DNA of 64,000 nt from the NCBI RefSeq assembly GCF_024519285.1, contig NZ_JAMZCY010000003.1:124001-188000 (forward strand), read 5' to 3'. The DNA is from Cohnella sp. WQ 127256. Its GTDB lineage: Bacteria; Bacillota; Bacilli; Paenibacillales; Paenibacillaceae. A model generated the notes under the pieces. It ran no database searches and had not been told where the DNA came from. It saw only the letters and a list, made by a program, of their open reading frames with translations. Below are positions 1 through 8,347 of the stretch, one piece after another. Position numbers and translations under genes: made by a program. How positions within the stretch are numbered: the first letter of the stretch is position 1; each line of letters begins with the position of its first letter.

Positions 1-743
1 ATAAGGATTCGACTAAGTGGTTAAGCGATACCCAGGCATATAATGACTATACTCCATTCTTAGATACAACTTATCTCCAACAAGCGAGGATAGGTATTCC
101 AAGGCATTATTATAAGCATTTAGACGAAGAGAGGCTTGCTATCATGGAAGCAGCAATTGCGACCTTGAACAATGAGGGGGCCACAATTGTTGATCCCGTT
201 TCTCTCCACATTGAGCATAATGATTGGAATAACGATGTTATTACCTATGAATTTAAGAAGGGTCTTAATGATTACTTCTCACATCTATCTGATTCTGTCC
301 CGATACATTCCTTACAAGAGCTGATTGCTTATAACTGTGACCATGCAGAGGATGCTTTGAAGTATGGGCAAGACACGCTAATCAGGTCAAATGATAACAC
401 ACTGACCGAAGCGGCCTACCTCCAGAAAAAACAAGAAATCTCGGAGCTGGCACGCACTGAAGGAATTGACTATGTTCTAGATAAATATCAGCTAGATGCA
501 TTGCTGTTACCTGGTGACGTTGATGGGATGTATATTGCCGCACGCTTAGGCTATCCTTTAATTTCAGTTCCAGCGGGCTATGTCCATGACGGTACAGTGG
601 ATTCCGATGGAGATTCAACTAAAGGACCATTTGGAGTTGTGTTCTCAGGAAGAGCCTATAGTGAATCTGTATTAATTAAAATAGCGTATGGGTTTGAGCA
701 AGCAACTCATCATCGTGTTCAACCTGATCTAGCGAGATTGTAA
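1..743 (+). CDS. Amidase signature-family hydrolase, C-terminal part (5' end outside window)
   Basis: The frame is open from the left edge (first whole codon at base 3) and ends at a TAA, leaving about 246 residues. The ATG at 144 is internal: the upstream in-frame residues (RIGIPRHYY) are typical of amidases just before the central helices. Near the C-terminus, DALLLPGDVDG followed by GYPLISVPAGY fits the family pattern where substrate-side loops close the fold. The Ser-cisSer-Lys catalytic triad would lie in the missing N-terminal half, so activity and substrate cannot be judged. It likely hydrolyses an amide (amidase or GatA-like, non-tRNA type). It ends at a bidirectional terminator shared with the convergent chromate-transport genes. 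Confidence 0.8.
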   Translation, partial: KDSTKWLSDTQAYNDYTPFLDTTYLQQARIGIPRHYYKHLDEERLAIMEAAIATLNNEGATIVDPVSLHIEHNDWNNDVITYEFKKGLNDYFSHLSDSVPIHSLQELIAYNCDHAEDALKYGQDTLIRSNDNTLTEAAYLQKKQEISELARTEGIDYVLDKYQLDALLLPGDVDGMYIAARLGYPLISVPAGYVHDGTVDSDGDSTKGPFGVVFSGRAYSESVLIKIAYGFEQATHHRVQPDLARL

Positions 744-755
744 TTCACTTTAACA

Positions 756-798
756 AAAAGCCTTATCCGTCCCCACTTCAGGGAAGGATAAGGCTTTT
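756..798. terminator. Bidirectional intrinsic terminator
   Basis: A 13-bp perfect stem: AAAAGCCTTATCC (756-768) pairs with GGATAAGGCTTTT (786-798). A-rich and T-rich flanks serve both the amidase (+) and the chromate transporters (-). Confidence 0.85.
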
Positions 799-809
799 AG
801 CTGTCCACG

Positions 810-1361
810 TTAAACACTATGCGAGAGCACCAGGCCACCATAAATGAATGCAGCCACAATAACGATGGCAGGATGAACGCGAAACTTTGTCATCGCCAAT
901 AGGGCTACAGCGGCTATACCGGTGGATTGCCAGATTCCGATTGTTGAAGCGGATATTTCGGCCATTTCCCAGGTTAGCAATAGCATCATAATGGCGATAA
1001 CGGGCTGTACAAGCAAGGTCATCCCTTTGACAGCAGACGATTGCCGATATTTGTTCAATATTTTAAGCAGCACAATTAGGGCAACAGCAGAAGGAGCAAC
1101 GGTAGCTAACGTTGCAATAATGGCTCCGAACCAACCAGCCACTTGATAACCTACAAAAGCGGCGATTTTGGTGGAAATGGGTCCGGGCAATGCATTCGAT
1201 ACTGCGAGGACATCTGCAAATTCAGCATTCGTAATCCAACTGTAGTGGGTAACGACTTCTTGCTGCATTAAAGGAATGGAGGCTGGTCCACCGCCATAGC
1301 CTAATAAATTCGCGACAAAAAACCCCCAGAAAAGCTCAAGCAAATCCGACAATAGACTCAT
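810..1361 (-). CDS. Chromate transporter, half-size CHR subunit (second gene of pair)
   Basis: A 183-residue polytopic membrane protein with the CHR family's N-terminal motif GYGGGPASIPL (about residues 21-31) and NALPGPISTKIA (about 56-67), followed by hydrophobic helices. Full-length ChrA proteins of about 400 residues contain two such domains; here each domain is a separate gene. The two probably work as an antiparallel heterodimer exporting chromate, or another anion, through the cytoplasmic membrane. Its ATG overlaps the stop of the upstream partner by 4 bases (1358-1361), which indicates translational coupling. The actual substrate cannot be read from sequence. Confidence 0.85.
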   Translation of the reverse strand: MSLLSDLLELFWGFFVANLLGYGGGPASIPLMQQEVVTHYSWITNAEFADVLAVSNALPGPISTKIAAFVGYQVAGWFGAIIATLATVAPSAVALIVLLKILNKYRQSSAVKGMTLLVQPVIAIMMLLLTWEMAEISASTIGIWQSTGIAAVALLAMTKFRVHPAIVIVAAFIYGGLVLSHSV

Positions 1362-1951
1362 GAGGATGCGTCCTTCTGCTTTTTACGCTTTTTATAACGA
1401 TCCATCCACGACAGATGGAATGCACCGTAGCCCAGAAAGAGAACAACAACAATCCCTGGGTGCAGCTGTAAGGTGTTTAATAGCAAAAATGCGATCAGGC
1501 TAAACAGGATGGCGAATGTCTTCCCCAAACCTTTCCACGCCTTGGAAATAAACTCATAACCCATCATTGCGAGCATGACCAGTATGACCGGACGGACTGC
1601 AGCGATCATCCCCATAACGACTTTAGAATGTTGAAGGGAATACAGCGTTCCGAGTAAAGCGATAACAGCAATACTTGTTGGCAGGATATGAGATACAACG
1701 GCAACAATAGCTCCAGAAGTTCCCTTCAATTTATATCCGAGATAAGCGGCCATCTTAGGTGCGATTGGACCGGGAAGTGCATTAGCAAGGGCTAGCGTTT
1801 CCCCGAATTCATCATCATCGACCCAGTGGTAGCGGGTGATTGCTTCATAACGGATAAGCGGTATAACAGAAGGCCCTCCACCGTATCCTAATATTCCTGT
1901 TCGTCCCATAGCGAATATGATGTCTTTATACGTTGTTAATCCTGCAGGCAT
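1358..1951 (-). CDS. Chromate transporter, half-size CHR subunit (first gene of pair)
   Basis: A 197-residue protein with the same layout as its partner: GYGGGPSVIPL at about residues 22-32, NALPGPIAPKMAAYLGYK at about 56-73, then hydrophobic segments and a basic, lysine-rich C-terminal tail that is probably cytoplasmic. An AAGGAG Shine-Dalgarno precedes the ATG at 1951. Known for the family: paired short CHR proteins are common in Bacillus relatives and both are needed for chromate resistance. Inferred: this operon has the same heterodimeric arrangement. The neighbouring stress protein fits a stress context but does not prove the substrate. Confidence 0.85.
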   Translation of the reverse strand: MPAGLTTYKDIIFAMGRTGILGYGGGPSVIPLIRYEAITRYHWVDDDEFGETLALANALPGPIAPKMAAYLGYKLKGTSGAIVAVVSHILPTSIAVIALLGTLYSLQHSKVVMGMIAAVRPVILVMLAMMGYEFISKAWKGLGKTFAILFSLIAFLLLNTLQLHPGIVVVLFLGYGAFHLSWMDRYKKRKKQKDASS

Positions 1952-2017
1952 CCAGTATTCTCCTTACAATTTCATAACTATTCTACTCTTGCTTCGTTTG
2001 AATGGTCTGTACCCTTA

Positions 2018-2455
2018 TTATTGTTGAGGGGCATTGACAACCATCACTGGACAATCTGCCAGATGAAGAATGCCCTGACTTACACTACCTAGCATACTTC
2101 CAACAAACGCACTGTATCCACGCGATCCAATAATAATATAACGAACGTTTTGATTCAAAGCCTCATTGCAGATTTCTTCTTTAGGTATACCTACTCGCAT
2201 TTTGGCATTGAACTTGATTCCGGAACTCTCAAGGATGTGCAATCCGGGAGCTATCGCTTCCTCATACAGGGATTGTTGATAGGCTTGTATATCCGAATCA
2301 CTGAAGAAGCGTTTGGAATTAGGAGTATTCAGGCTAGGCTGTACGTTGAGTAATAGGATCGCCTCGTTAAATTTCCCCGCCATTTCAATCGCTACTCGTA
2401 ATGCTTCTTGCGCGCTGTTAGAGCCATCAAAGGGCACAATAATGTTTTGTCGCAT
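2018..2455 (-). CDS. Universal stress protein, UspA family
   Basis: A 145-residue single Usp domain. It starts with the hydrophobic strand and acidic residue typical of the fold (IIVPFDGSNSAQEAL), and ends with an ATP-binding-type loop GSRGYSAFVGSMLGSVS (about residues 111-127) and the closing strand DCPVMVVNAP. ATP-binding Usp proteins carry G-x2-G-x9-G-(S/T), and this loop is close to that. It is a cytosolic nucleotide-binding stress protein whose exact role is unknown. It stands alone upstream of the chromate genes on the same strand, with about 65 bases between. Confidence 0.85.
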   Translation of the reverse strand: MRQNIIVPFDGSNSAQEALRVAIEMAGKFNEAILLLNVQPSLNTPNSKRFFSDSDIQAYQQSLYEEAIAPGLHILESSGIKFNAKMRVGIPKEEICNEALNQNVRYIIIGSRGYSAFVGSMLGSVSQGILHLADCPVMVVNAPQQ

Positions 2456-2666
2456 ATCCCTTCATCCCCTCTTGTTCATAGTTGAAATGATGTGGTACGA
2501 GCCTTCTCATTCTATTATATCCGTATGCGATTGTTCACGACTATCGTTTTCTTGTCAGGCTATCATTCTTGTTAAGCCACACATCCTCACAATTAATAAA
2601 TATTTAATAATTGTTTTAGACGCAGTTTACAACTGCTTTAGGAGGATTTTAGAAGCGGGGGCTAAG

Positions 2667-2720
2667 ATGAATGTATGGAAGCCGAGAGGTAATTCCAATA
2701 TTGATCCCTTAGGAGGATAA
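2667..2720 (+). CDS. Possible 17-codon leader ORF
   Basis: A short ATG-to-TAA frame lies directly before the secreted-protein gene, and its last codons contain that gene's Shine-Dalgarno (TTAGGAGGATAA). Its own ribosome site is poor: GGAGG lies 21 bases upstream and a G-run about 6 bases upstream. It may be a translational coupling leader or chance; there is no family evidence. Confidence 0.2.
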   Translation: MNVWKPRGNSNIDPLGG

Positions 2721-2724
2721 GGAA

Positions 2725-3657
2725 ATGAATAAGAAATTCGTCATGATCGGAGCAGGAGTGGTGGCAGGAAGTGTGCTATTGATGTCATCGGTATACGCGG
2801 GAATAGGAACTACCCCGGGATATGATACTTACAAATCGGCCATCAAGAATACGGCTTCTACAGTGGATAATGCTACGCAGAAGATTAACCTATCTGTTGA
2901 AGATAACGGTAAGGTGCTGCTGCAGGTAAATTCCACGTTGAAGTCAGGTAACAATGATCAATCGAGCAGCGCTAATATTGCTCTACTAAGCGGGCAGACG
3001 GAGCAAAGCATTCAAATCTTTAATCAGGACGATAAGGCAATCATCAAGATGGGCAATTCAGAGGTGTATCAAGTCGTGGAGAAGAGTGACGAGGAGAAGG
3101 GAAGCGGCGACGAAGGTAGGGAACATAGAAAACTAGAAGACCCGGCCTTCGCTCAGGAGATGGAAAATGTAATCGATGCATTGGTTGGTAATCTGAAAAA
3201 CAAGGTAACTTTGAAGGACAATGGAACGGCTAAGGAGATTGGGCTTCACCTAGAAGGAAGTCAGCTTCCAGCCCTTGTTAACACTGTAGGTTCACTCGTC
3301 ATTCGAGAGGGTGGACGCGAACATAGCGATAAGCTGCAACTAGATTCGGGTGATACCTTCGGTGTTAACCTGCAAAGCATTCATGACAGTCTTCCGAAGC
3401 TGACGACTGATATCCGAATCCAATCCGTTAATTTGGATGCTGACGTGAACGCCAACAATCTAATCACGAACCACACGGCCGAAATCCAAATTATCGGCAA
3501 AGACAACGAAGGAACTAACCATCAGGTGTTCATTAAACTCAGTGTCGATGCATCCGATTTCAACACCACAATTCCTGACACAGTAGATTTAAAGGGGAAG
3601 AAAGTGGAGAAGGTACAGCCTTTTAAGGAAGAAGGATTTAAACGTTGGAATAAATAG
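2725..3657 (+). CDS. Secreted or membrane-anchored protein of unknown function
   Basis: 310 residues. An N-terminal signal segment (MNKKFVMIGAGVVAGSVLLM, then a likely cleavage near VYAG) leads into a hydrophilic, strand-rich extracellular part. I do not recognise a named domain. The middle (about residues 125-145) is very charged, rich in E, K, D and G. The C-terminus is lysine-rich and has no sortase motif. The start is fixed by GGAGG 9 bases before the ATG. It precedes an ABC transporter, kinase and regulator on the same strand but is separated from them by a hairpin, so it may be an extracytoplasmic partner of that module or a separate unit. Confidence 0.7.
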   Translation: MNKKFVMIGAGVVAGSVLLMSSVYAGIGTTPGYDTYKSAIKNTASTVDNATQKINLSVEDNGKVLLQVNSTLKSGNNDQSSSANIALLSGQTEQSIQIFNQDDKAIIKMGNSEVYQVVEKSDEEKGSGDEGREHRKLEDPAFAQEMENVIDALVGNLKNKVTLKDNGTAKEIGLHLEGSQLPALVNTVGSLVIREGGREHSDKLQLDSGDTFGVNLQSIHDSLPKLTTDIRIQSVNLDADVNANNLITNHTAEIQIIGKDNEGTNHQVFIKLSVDASDFNTTIPDTVDLKGKKVEKVQPFKEEGFKRWNK

Positions 3658-3695
3658 GGGAAAACAATCAGTTGAGCCGCTAAGTAGCTAGGTTG

Positions 3696-3738
3696 GAGAG
3701 CGTCTTCCCGCCAAGTGATAGTAGGCGCTCTCTCTTTT
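3696..3738 (+). terminator. Weak terminator or attenuator hairpin
   Basis: GAGAGCG (3696-3702) pairs with CGCTCTC (3726-3732), followed by TCTTTTCT. The loop is long (23 bases), so termination may be partial between the secreted protein and the ABC operon. Confidence 0.45.
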
Positions 3739-3760
3739 CTATAATAGAAGGAGGTCGTTA

Positions 3761-4504
3761 TTGTTGGAGAACATTGTTGAGATAGAAGGACTAACGAAAA
3801 CCTTTCGTAATCAAAGGGGGATTCGTGAGATTGACCTCAATGTGCAGAGAGGAGATATATACGGGTTTTTCGGACCTAATGGTGCAGGCAAGACAACCGT
3901 GATGAAGATTATGTGCGGTTTAAGCAGAGCGGACAAAGGTAAAGTTCGGTTATTCGGATATGATGTTACCACGCATTATGAACAGGCTATAACTAAGGTA
4001 GGTGTGCTGATCGAAACAGCGGAAGCCTACAACTATATGAGTGGCAGAAGAAATTTGGAGCTTGCGGCGAGAATGTATCCGGGGCTTCCACGCAGGCGCA
4101 TAGACGAAGTGCTTGAGCTAGTTGGCTTGGACAACGTAGGGCAGGAGAAGGTGGGGCAATACTCGCTTGGTATGAAGCAGCGATTGGGTTTAGCTTCAGC
4201 GATACTGTCGAGACCGGAGCTGCTCATTCTGGATGAGCCAACGAATGGACTGGACATAGAAGGAACGGTACAGATTCGCGAGATTGTTATGCGATTGGCT
4301 CGTGAGGAGCACACCACATTTTTTATTTCTAGCCATCTCATCCACGAGATGGAGCTCATGTGTAACCGTATTGGCATCTTGTATAACGGCAAGCTAATTC
4401 GCGAAGGGCTTAAGTCCGAATTGCTAGAAGGACGCTTCGCAACACTCGAAGATCTCTTCCTCCATGAGGTAAAAGAAGAAAGGGGGGCAATCGCCCATGC
4501 ATAG
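3761..4504 (+). CDS. ABC transporter ATP-binding protein, BcrA/lantibiotic-immunity type
   Basis: A 247-residue cytoplasmic ATPase. Walker A is GPNGAGKTT (about residues 38-46), the signature is YSLGMKQRLGLA (about 135-146) and Walker B is LLILDEPTNGLD (about 156-167), followed by the switch histidine in ISSHLIHE. It uses a TTG start with AAGGAGG 6 bases upstream. The 3' end overlaps the permease gene by 8 bases, so the two subunits are coupled. Family knowledge: ATPases of this class drive export of, or self-protection from, peptide antibiotics such as bacitracin, and also act in membrane remodelling. The kinase, regulator and UppP downstream support an envelope-stress role. Confidence 0.88.
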   Translation: MLENIVEIEGLTKTFRNQRGIREIDLNVQRGDIYGFFGPNGAGKTTVMKIMCGLSRADKGKVRLFGYDVTTHYEQAITKVGVLIETAEAYNYMSGRRNLELAARMYPGLPRRRIDEVLELVGLDNVGQEKVGQYSLGMKQRLGLASAILSRPELLILDEPTNGLDIEGTVQIREIVMRLAREEHTTFFISSHLIHEMELMCNRIGILYNGKLIREGLKSELLEGRFATLEDLFLHEVKEERGAIAHA

Positions 4505-5246
4505 CCTATACGCTAACGTCTGGAACGAAACCTTGAAGATGACATTTAAGAAAAAGACTTGGTTTTTTATGGCGATAACGCTGATTATTCCGATAGGAGC
4601 GGGCATACTCCTTGCCAATTTTCAAAGCAATATCGGGATTAGTGCCGTTTCTTCAAGCGATTTTCCGATGACTATGCTCGGATTATTCACGGTATTGTTC
4701 CTGCCACTCTTTGTATTCATGGGTGCTGCGGATCAGTTTTCGGGAGAGCTAGGGGATCGCACGCTGAAAATAGTACTGACGAGACCGATTTCACGCTTCA
4801 AAGTATTTGCGTCTAAACAACTGTCACTAGGTATTTATATTGCCGCGTATTTACTCCTCGCGATGATTGGATCAGTGGTCTCAGCCGTGTTCTTAAGGGG
4901 TGGATTATCAGAGTTTGCTATTCTCGACGTATTGATCGCATATGGTGCGGCATTCCTTCCTCTTGCTGTGCTAAGTATTATAGCCGTTTTTCTCGCGCAG
5001 TTTTTTACAAGCAGTAGCGGTGCGATAACGGTAAGTATTTTGCTGTACATTGCTGTGAAGGGGAGTTCGTTTTTCTTTCCGCAGGTATCTACTTATTCCC
5101 CAACAGCTTACTTGAATTGGCACACGTTATGGTTAGGCAACACTATGGGAAATGGTCAGGTATGGAGTGTATTTATGTTTTTGCTGGCATGTAGTATATT
5201 GTTTTTTACAGTGGGGTTTTATTTGTTTGATAAAAAGGAGCATTAG
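4497..5246 (+). CDS. ABC-2 type transporter permease
   Basis: A 249-residue membrane protein with six predicted hydrophobic segments, starting after a short basic N-terminus. It contains FSGELGDRTLKIVLTRPISR (about residues 80-99), the cytoplasmic signature between helices 2 and 3 in BcrB/NatB-like permeases. It is translationally coupled to the ATPase (8-base overlap) and 2 bases from the kinase start. It is the membrane partner of the ATPase; the cargo is unknown. BcrB-like function is inferred from size, partner and context. Confidence 0.85.
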   Translation: MHSLYANVWNETLKMTFKKKTWFFMAITLIIPIGAGILLANFQSNIGISAVSSSDFPMTMLGLFTVLFLPLFVFMGAADQFSGELGDRTLKIVLTRPISRFKVFASKQLSLGIYIAAYLLLAMIGSVVSAVFLRGGLSEFAILDVLIAYGAAFLPLAVLSIIAVFLAQFFTSSSGAITVSILLYIAVKGSSFFFPQVSTYSPTAYLNWHTLWLGNTMGNGQVWSVFMFLLACSILFFTVGFYLFDKKEH

Positions 5247-5248
5247 TC

Positions 5249-6673
5249 GTGTCTATTCGTTTAAGGCTCGTTCTCTCTTATCTAGCTATGCTTGTCGTGC
5301 CGTTCGTGCTGATCATTTTGACGGTTATGGTGATCTTTCATTTTGTCGCGAAGAACGATAATCCAATTAAAAAGTTTATCGAGCAGGATGAAAGTACCTA
5401 CAACGATATCAAGCTGATGAGTTTGCGTGAGCCGGAATCTTTGCTTAAGAGTTCTGTAGCTACAGAGCTTGATAAACGTTTAAGCAAATTCAATAAACAA
5501 CTGATTATTCGAATTGATGATGAACTTGTGTATACATCAGCACAATTAAGCTCGTCTAATATGTTAACGGAATTACCTGCTTTTGGATCAAGCGATGATA
5601 CTGATGACATATTCAGAGGCAAGCATGCGATAATACGTCATGAGGACTTTATATTACCGGATAAGCGCGAAGGATCGGTTTTCGTCGTAATGGATAATAA
5701 CCCTTTTCTAGATGTTGGCGAACAGAATTATATCTGGTTTGCTGTCGTTGTCCTTGTTATCCTTGCTCTGACCAATGGGGTGCTGACTTTTATGGTTTCG
5801 CGCAGCATCATTAGGCCGTTGAAAGCTTTGCAGAAGGCTACAGAGGAAATAAAGGATGGAAATCTAGATTATGAAGTCAAGCCACGATCTAAGGATGAGA
5901 TCGGGAAGCTTAGCGTTGCTTTCGAGGAGATGCGCTTGAGGCTTAAGGAAACGGTTGAGCTGCAGATTCAGTATGAAGAGAGTCGTAAGGAGCTCATATC
6001 TAACATTTCCCATGATTTGAAAACACCTGTTACTGCGATTAAAGGGTATGTTGAAGGTATAATGGATGGAGTGACGAATTCACCCGACAAGCTGGACCGC
6101 TATGTAAAGACGATTTTTACTAAAGCTATGGATATGGATCGAATGATTGATGAGCTCTTCTTAATTTCTAAGCTAGATTTGGGTAAAATGCCTTTTCACT
6201 TTGAACAGGTAGATATGGGCGCTTATTTGCAAGACTGTGCACAAGAGTTATACTTTGATATGGAAAAGAGAGGCATTAAGCTCAAGCTCGATGCTCTGCC
6301 AGAGGAAGAGATCCTCATCAAGGCAGATCGCGAGAAGCTAAAGCGTGTGCTTATCAATATAATTGAAAATGCAATGAAGTATATGGATAAAACGGATGGT
6401 AAAATCAGTCTGAGTATTCATGCGAAAGACAGTAAGGCGGTAATTCGTGTTAGGGATAACGGTCAGGGTATCGCTGAGGATGCGCTTCCGCATATTTTTG
6501 ATCGGTTTTATCGTGCAGATCCTTCACGTAACTCGACAACTGGAGGAAGCGGTCTCGGATTGTCGATTGCCAAACAGATTGTGGAAGAGCATGGGGGTCA
6601 GGTTTGGGCTGAAAGTGAGCTGAGTAAAGGCACAACCATCTATGTCGAGCTACCCGTGTGGATGAAGCGTTAG
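5249..6673 (+). CDS. Two-component sensor histidine kinase (HAMP, OmpR-partner type)
   Basis: 474 residues. TM helix 1 (about 8-31), an extracellular sensor of about 130 residues, TM helix 2 (about 165-185), HAMP (about 186-240), HisKA with phospho-acceptor H255 in ISHDLKTPVTAIKGY, and an HATPase domain with N box IIENAMKYM, G1 DNGQGIAED and G2 GGSGLGLSIA. It uses a GTG start right after the permease stop. Unlike BceS kinases, which have almost no extracellular part, this one has a sizeable sensor domain and could detect ligand directly. It probably phosphorylates the regulator encoded 13 bases downstream. Confidence 0.9.
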   Translation: MSIRLRLVLSYLAMLVVPFVLIILTVMVIFHFVAKNDNPIKKFIEQDESTYNDIKLMSLREPESLLKSSVATELDKRLSKFNKQLIIRIDDELVYTSAQLSSSNMLTELPAFGSSDDTDDIFRGKHAIIRHEDFILPDKREGSVFVVMDNNPFLDVGEQNYIWFAVVVLVILALTNGVLTFMVSRSIIRPLKALQKATEEIKDGNLDYEVKPRSKDEIGKLSVAFEEMRLRLKETVELQIQYEESRKELISNISHDLKTPVTAIKGYVEGIMDGVTNSPDKLDRYVKTIFTKAMDMDRMIDELFLISKLDLGKMPFHFEQVDMGAYLQDCAQELYFDMEKRGIKLKLDALPEEEILIKADREKLKRVLINIIENAMKYMDKTDGKISLSIHAKDSKAVIRVRDNGQGIAEDALPHIFDRFYRADPSRNSTTGGSGLGLSIAKQIVEEHGGQVWAESELSKGTTIYVELPVWMKR

Positions 6674-6686
6674 GGAGAGGAGGCAG

Positions 6687-7379
6687 ATGATGAGCAAAAT
6701 ACTGATTATTGAAGATGAGCAGAGTATTGCAGAGCTGGAGCGAGATTATCTAGAGATTAATGGCTATACTGTCGATATTGAGAACAGTGGAGATAAAGGG
6801 CTACAGCGTGCGCTTAATATGGATTACGATCTCATTATTCTTGATCTTATGCTGCCGAAGGTAGATGGCTTCGAGATTTGCCGTAAAATCCGCGGGGAGA
6901 AGGATATCCCCATTATTATGATATCCGCCAAGAAAGAGGATATCGATAAGATTCGTGGTTTGGGTTTAGGTGCGGACGATTATATGAGTAAACCCTTTAG
7001 CCCAGGAGAGCTTGTTGCTCGGGTGAAAGCACACTTGTCCCGTTATGAAAGGCTCAGCGGACGGAAGGAAGCACGGAATGATGAAATTCGTATTCATGGC
7101 TTGCGGATAGACAAGACAGCTCACCGTGTTTTCGTAAATGAGAAAGAGATTACTTTTACAACGAAGGAATTTGATTTATTATGTTACTTGGCAATAAATC
7201 CGGACCGGGTATTTAGTAAAGAGCAGTTGTTCGACCATATCTGGGGCATGGATGCGATGGGTGAGATTGCGACAGTGACCGTGCATATCCGCAAGCTTCG
7301 TGAGAAAATAGAACTCGACCCGTCCGACCCCCAATACATAGAGACGATATGGGGAGCGGGCTATCGATTTAGAATATAA
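6687..7379 (+). CDS. OmpR/PhoB-family response regulator
   Basis: 230 residues. The receiver domain has the acidic pocket EDE at residues 9-11, phospho-acceptor D53 in LIILDLMLPKVDG and a conserved lysine in MSKPFSPGE. A winged-helix DNA-binding domain follows (about 130-228) with TTKEFDLLCYLA and VTVHIRKLREKI. The start could be either of two adjacent ATGs (6687 or 6690). It is the likely partner of the kinase immediately upstream. Its targets are probably this ABC operon, perhaps including uppP. Confidence 0.92.
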   Translation: MMSKILIIEDEQSIAELERDYLEINGYTVDIENSGDKGLQRALNMDYDLIILDLMLPKVDGFEICRKIRGEKDIPIIMISAKKEDIDKIRGLGLGADDYMSKPFSPGELVARVKAHLSRYERLSGRKEARNDEIRIHGLRIDKTAHRVFVNEKEITFTTKEFDLLCYLAINPDRVFSKEQLFDHIWGMDAMGEIATVTVHIRKLREKIELDPSDPQYIETIWGAGYRFRI

Positions 7380-7490
7380 GGTGATTGGGGTGTGAGGCAG
7401 CTGAGAAGCTCCAGCCCTCAACGATCACCAATTGCGCTGTATAGTTAGGTGAGAGCGAACTACAGCATCAACTCGGCGCTTTTACATGTG
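7380..7490 (+). other. Structured leader-like region before uppP
   Basis: Two nested hairpins can be drawn. In the first, GGTGAT (7380-7385) pairs with ATCACC (7424-7429), with TGAGG/CCTCA inside. In the second, CTGTAtAGTT pairs with AACTACAG at about 7437-7466. No U-tract follows either one, so they look like structured RNA rather than a standard terminator. Function unknown. Confidence 0.3.
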
Positions 7491-7544
7491 AATGTGGCTC
7501 AATTAATCTAATAAGCTTCTATTTAGAAAGGCGGATTTTTATTT

Positions 7545-8345
7545 ATGTTTGATTATGTAAAAGCGATTATACTCGGAATTGTAGAAGGATTAACGGAGTT
7601 CCTTCCGGTATCGTCCACAGGTCACATGATTTTGGTAGGGGATATTCTCAATTTTGATGGACCAGCAGCGGATACGTTCAAGATCGTCATTCAATTGGGT
7701 GCTGTAATGGCTGTTCTAATCCTCTATTGGAAAAGATATATGGACATGTTGAAGGGCTTAGTCACCTTGAACTTCAAGGCTAAGAAGAAGTTGAATGCGA
7801 TTCATATGATTATCGCGATGATCCCGGCTCTTATTGTTTATTTAATATTTAAAGATGTGATCAAGGAACAATTATTCGGCCCCGCCCCCGTACTGATTGG
7901 TTTAGTTGTCGGCGGTATTTTGTTGCTTGTTGCAGTACGGGTTAAGCGTAAAGTGACAGCTGAAAATACAGATGATATCACCTATAAACAAGCTCTTGGC
8001 ATCGGATTGTTTCAATGCTTGGCGCTATGGCCTGGATTTTCTCGTTCGGGATCGACGATTTCCGGAGGCTTGCTACTCGGGACAAGTCAGAAGGCAGCCG
8101 CGGACTTTACCTTCATGATCTCGGTTCCGGTTATGCTAGGCGCTACGGTACTGGATATGTATGATAGCCGTGAATTGTTGACATCGGATAACTTGCTGTT
8201 ATTTGCAATTGGTTTCGTAGCAGCCTTTATCGTTGCCATGATTGCGGTCGTGACCTTCTTGAATCTAATCAAGCGACTTAGACTGGAGTGGTTCGCACTC
8301 TATCGGTTTGTGCTCGCTGCCGTATTCTACTTATTCTTGATGTAG
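7545..8345 (+). CDS. uppP: Undecaprenyl-diphosphatase UppP (BacA)
   Basis: A 266-residue polytopic membrane phosphatase that converts undecaprenyl diphosphate to the monophosphate carrier for cell-wall precursors. It has both family signatures, EGLTEFLPVSSTGHM (about residues 14-28) and LWPGFSRSGSTISGG (about 165-179), which form the catalytic site. Length is normal for UppP. AGAAAGGCGG precedes the ATG. Family knowledge: extra UppP copies raise bacitracin resistance, because bacitracin sequesters the diphosphate. Its place right after a BcrAB-like transporter and two-component system points to an envelope-antibiotic response module. The 3' end lies 2 bases from the convergent AraC gene, with no terminator between. 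Confidence 0.95.
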   Translation: MFDYVKAIILGIVEGLTEFLPVSSTGHMILVGDILNFDGPAADTFKIVIQLGAVMAVLILYWKRYMDMLKGLVTLNFKAKKKLNAIHMIIAMIPALIVYLIFKDVIKEQLFGPAPVLIGLVVGGILLLVAVRVKRKVTAENTDDITYKQALGIGLFQCLALWPGFSRSGSTISGGLLLGTSQKAAADFTFMISVPVMLGATVLDMYDSRELLTSDNLLLFAIGFVAAFIVAMIAVVTFLNLIKRLRLEWFALYRFVLAAVFYLFLM

Positions 8346-8347
8346 CT

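Noticed and set aside
382-618. Minus-strand frame antisense to the amidase
   Set aside because: No ribosome site or family pattern, fully inside the amidase coding frame on the other strand.
2313-2666. Plus-strand frame through the Usp gene
   Set aside because: Mostly antisense to the well-supported Usp gene; only its last 17 codons (2667-2720) lie free, kept as a weak leader candidate.
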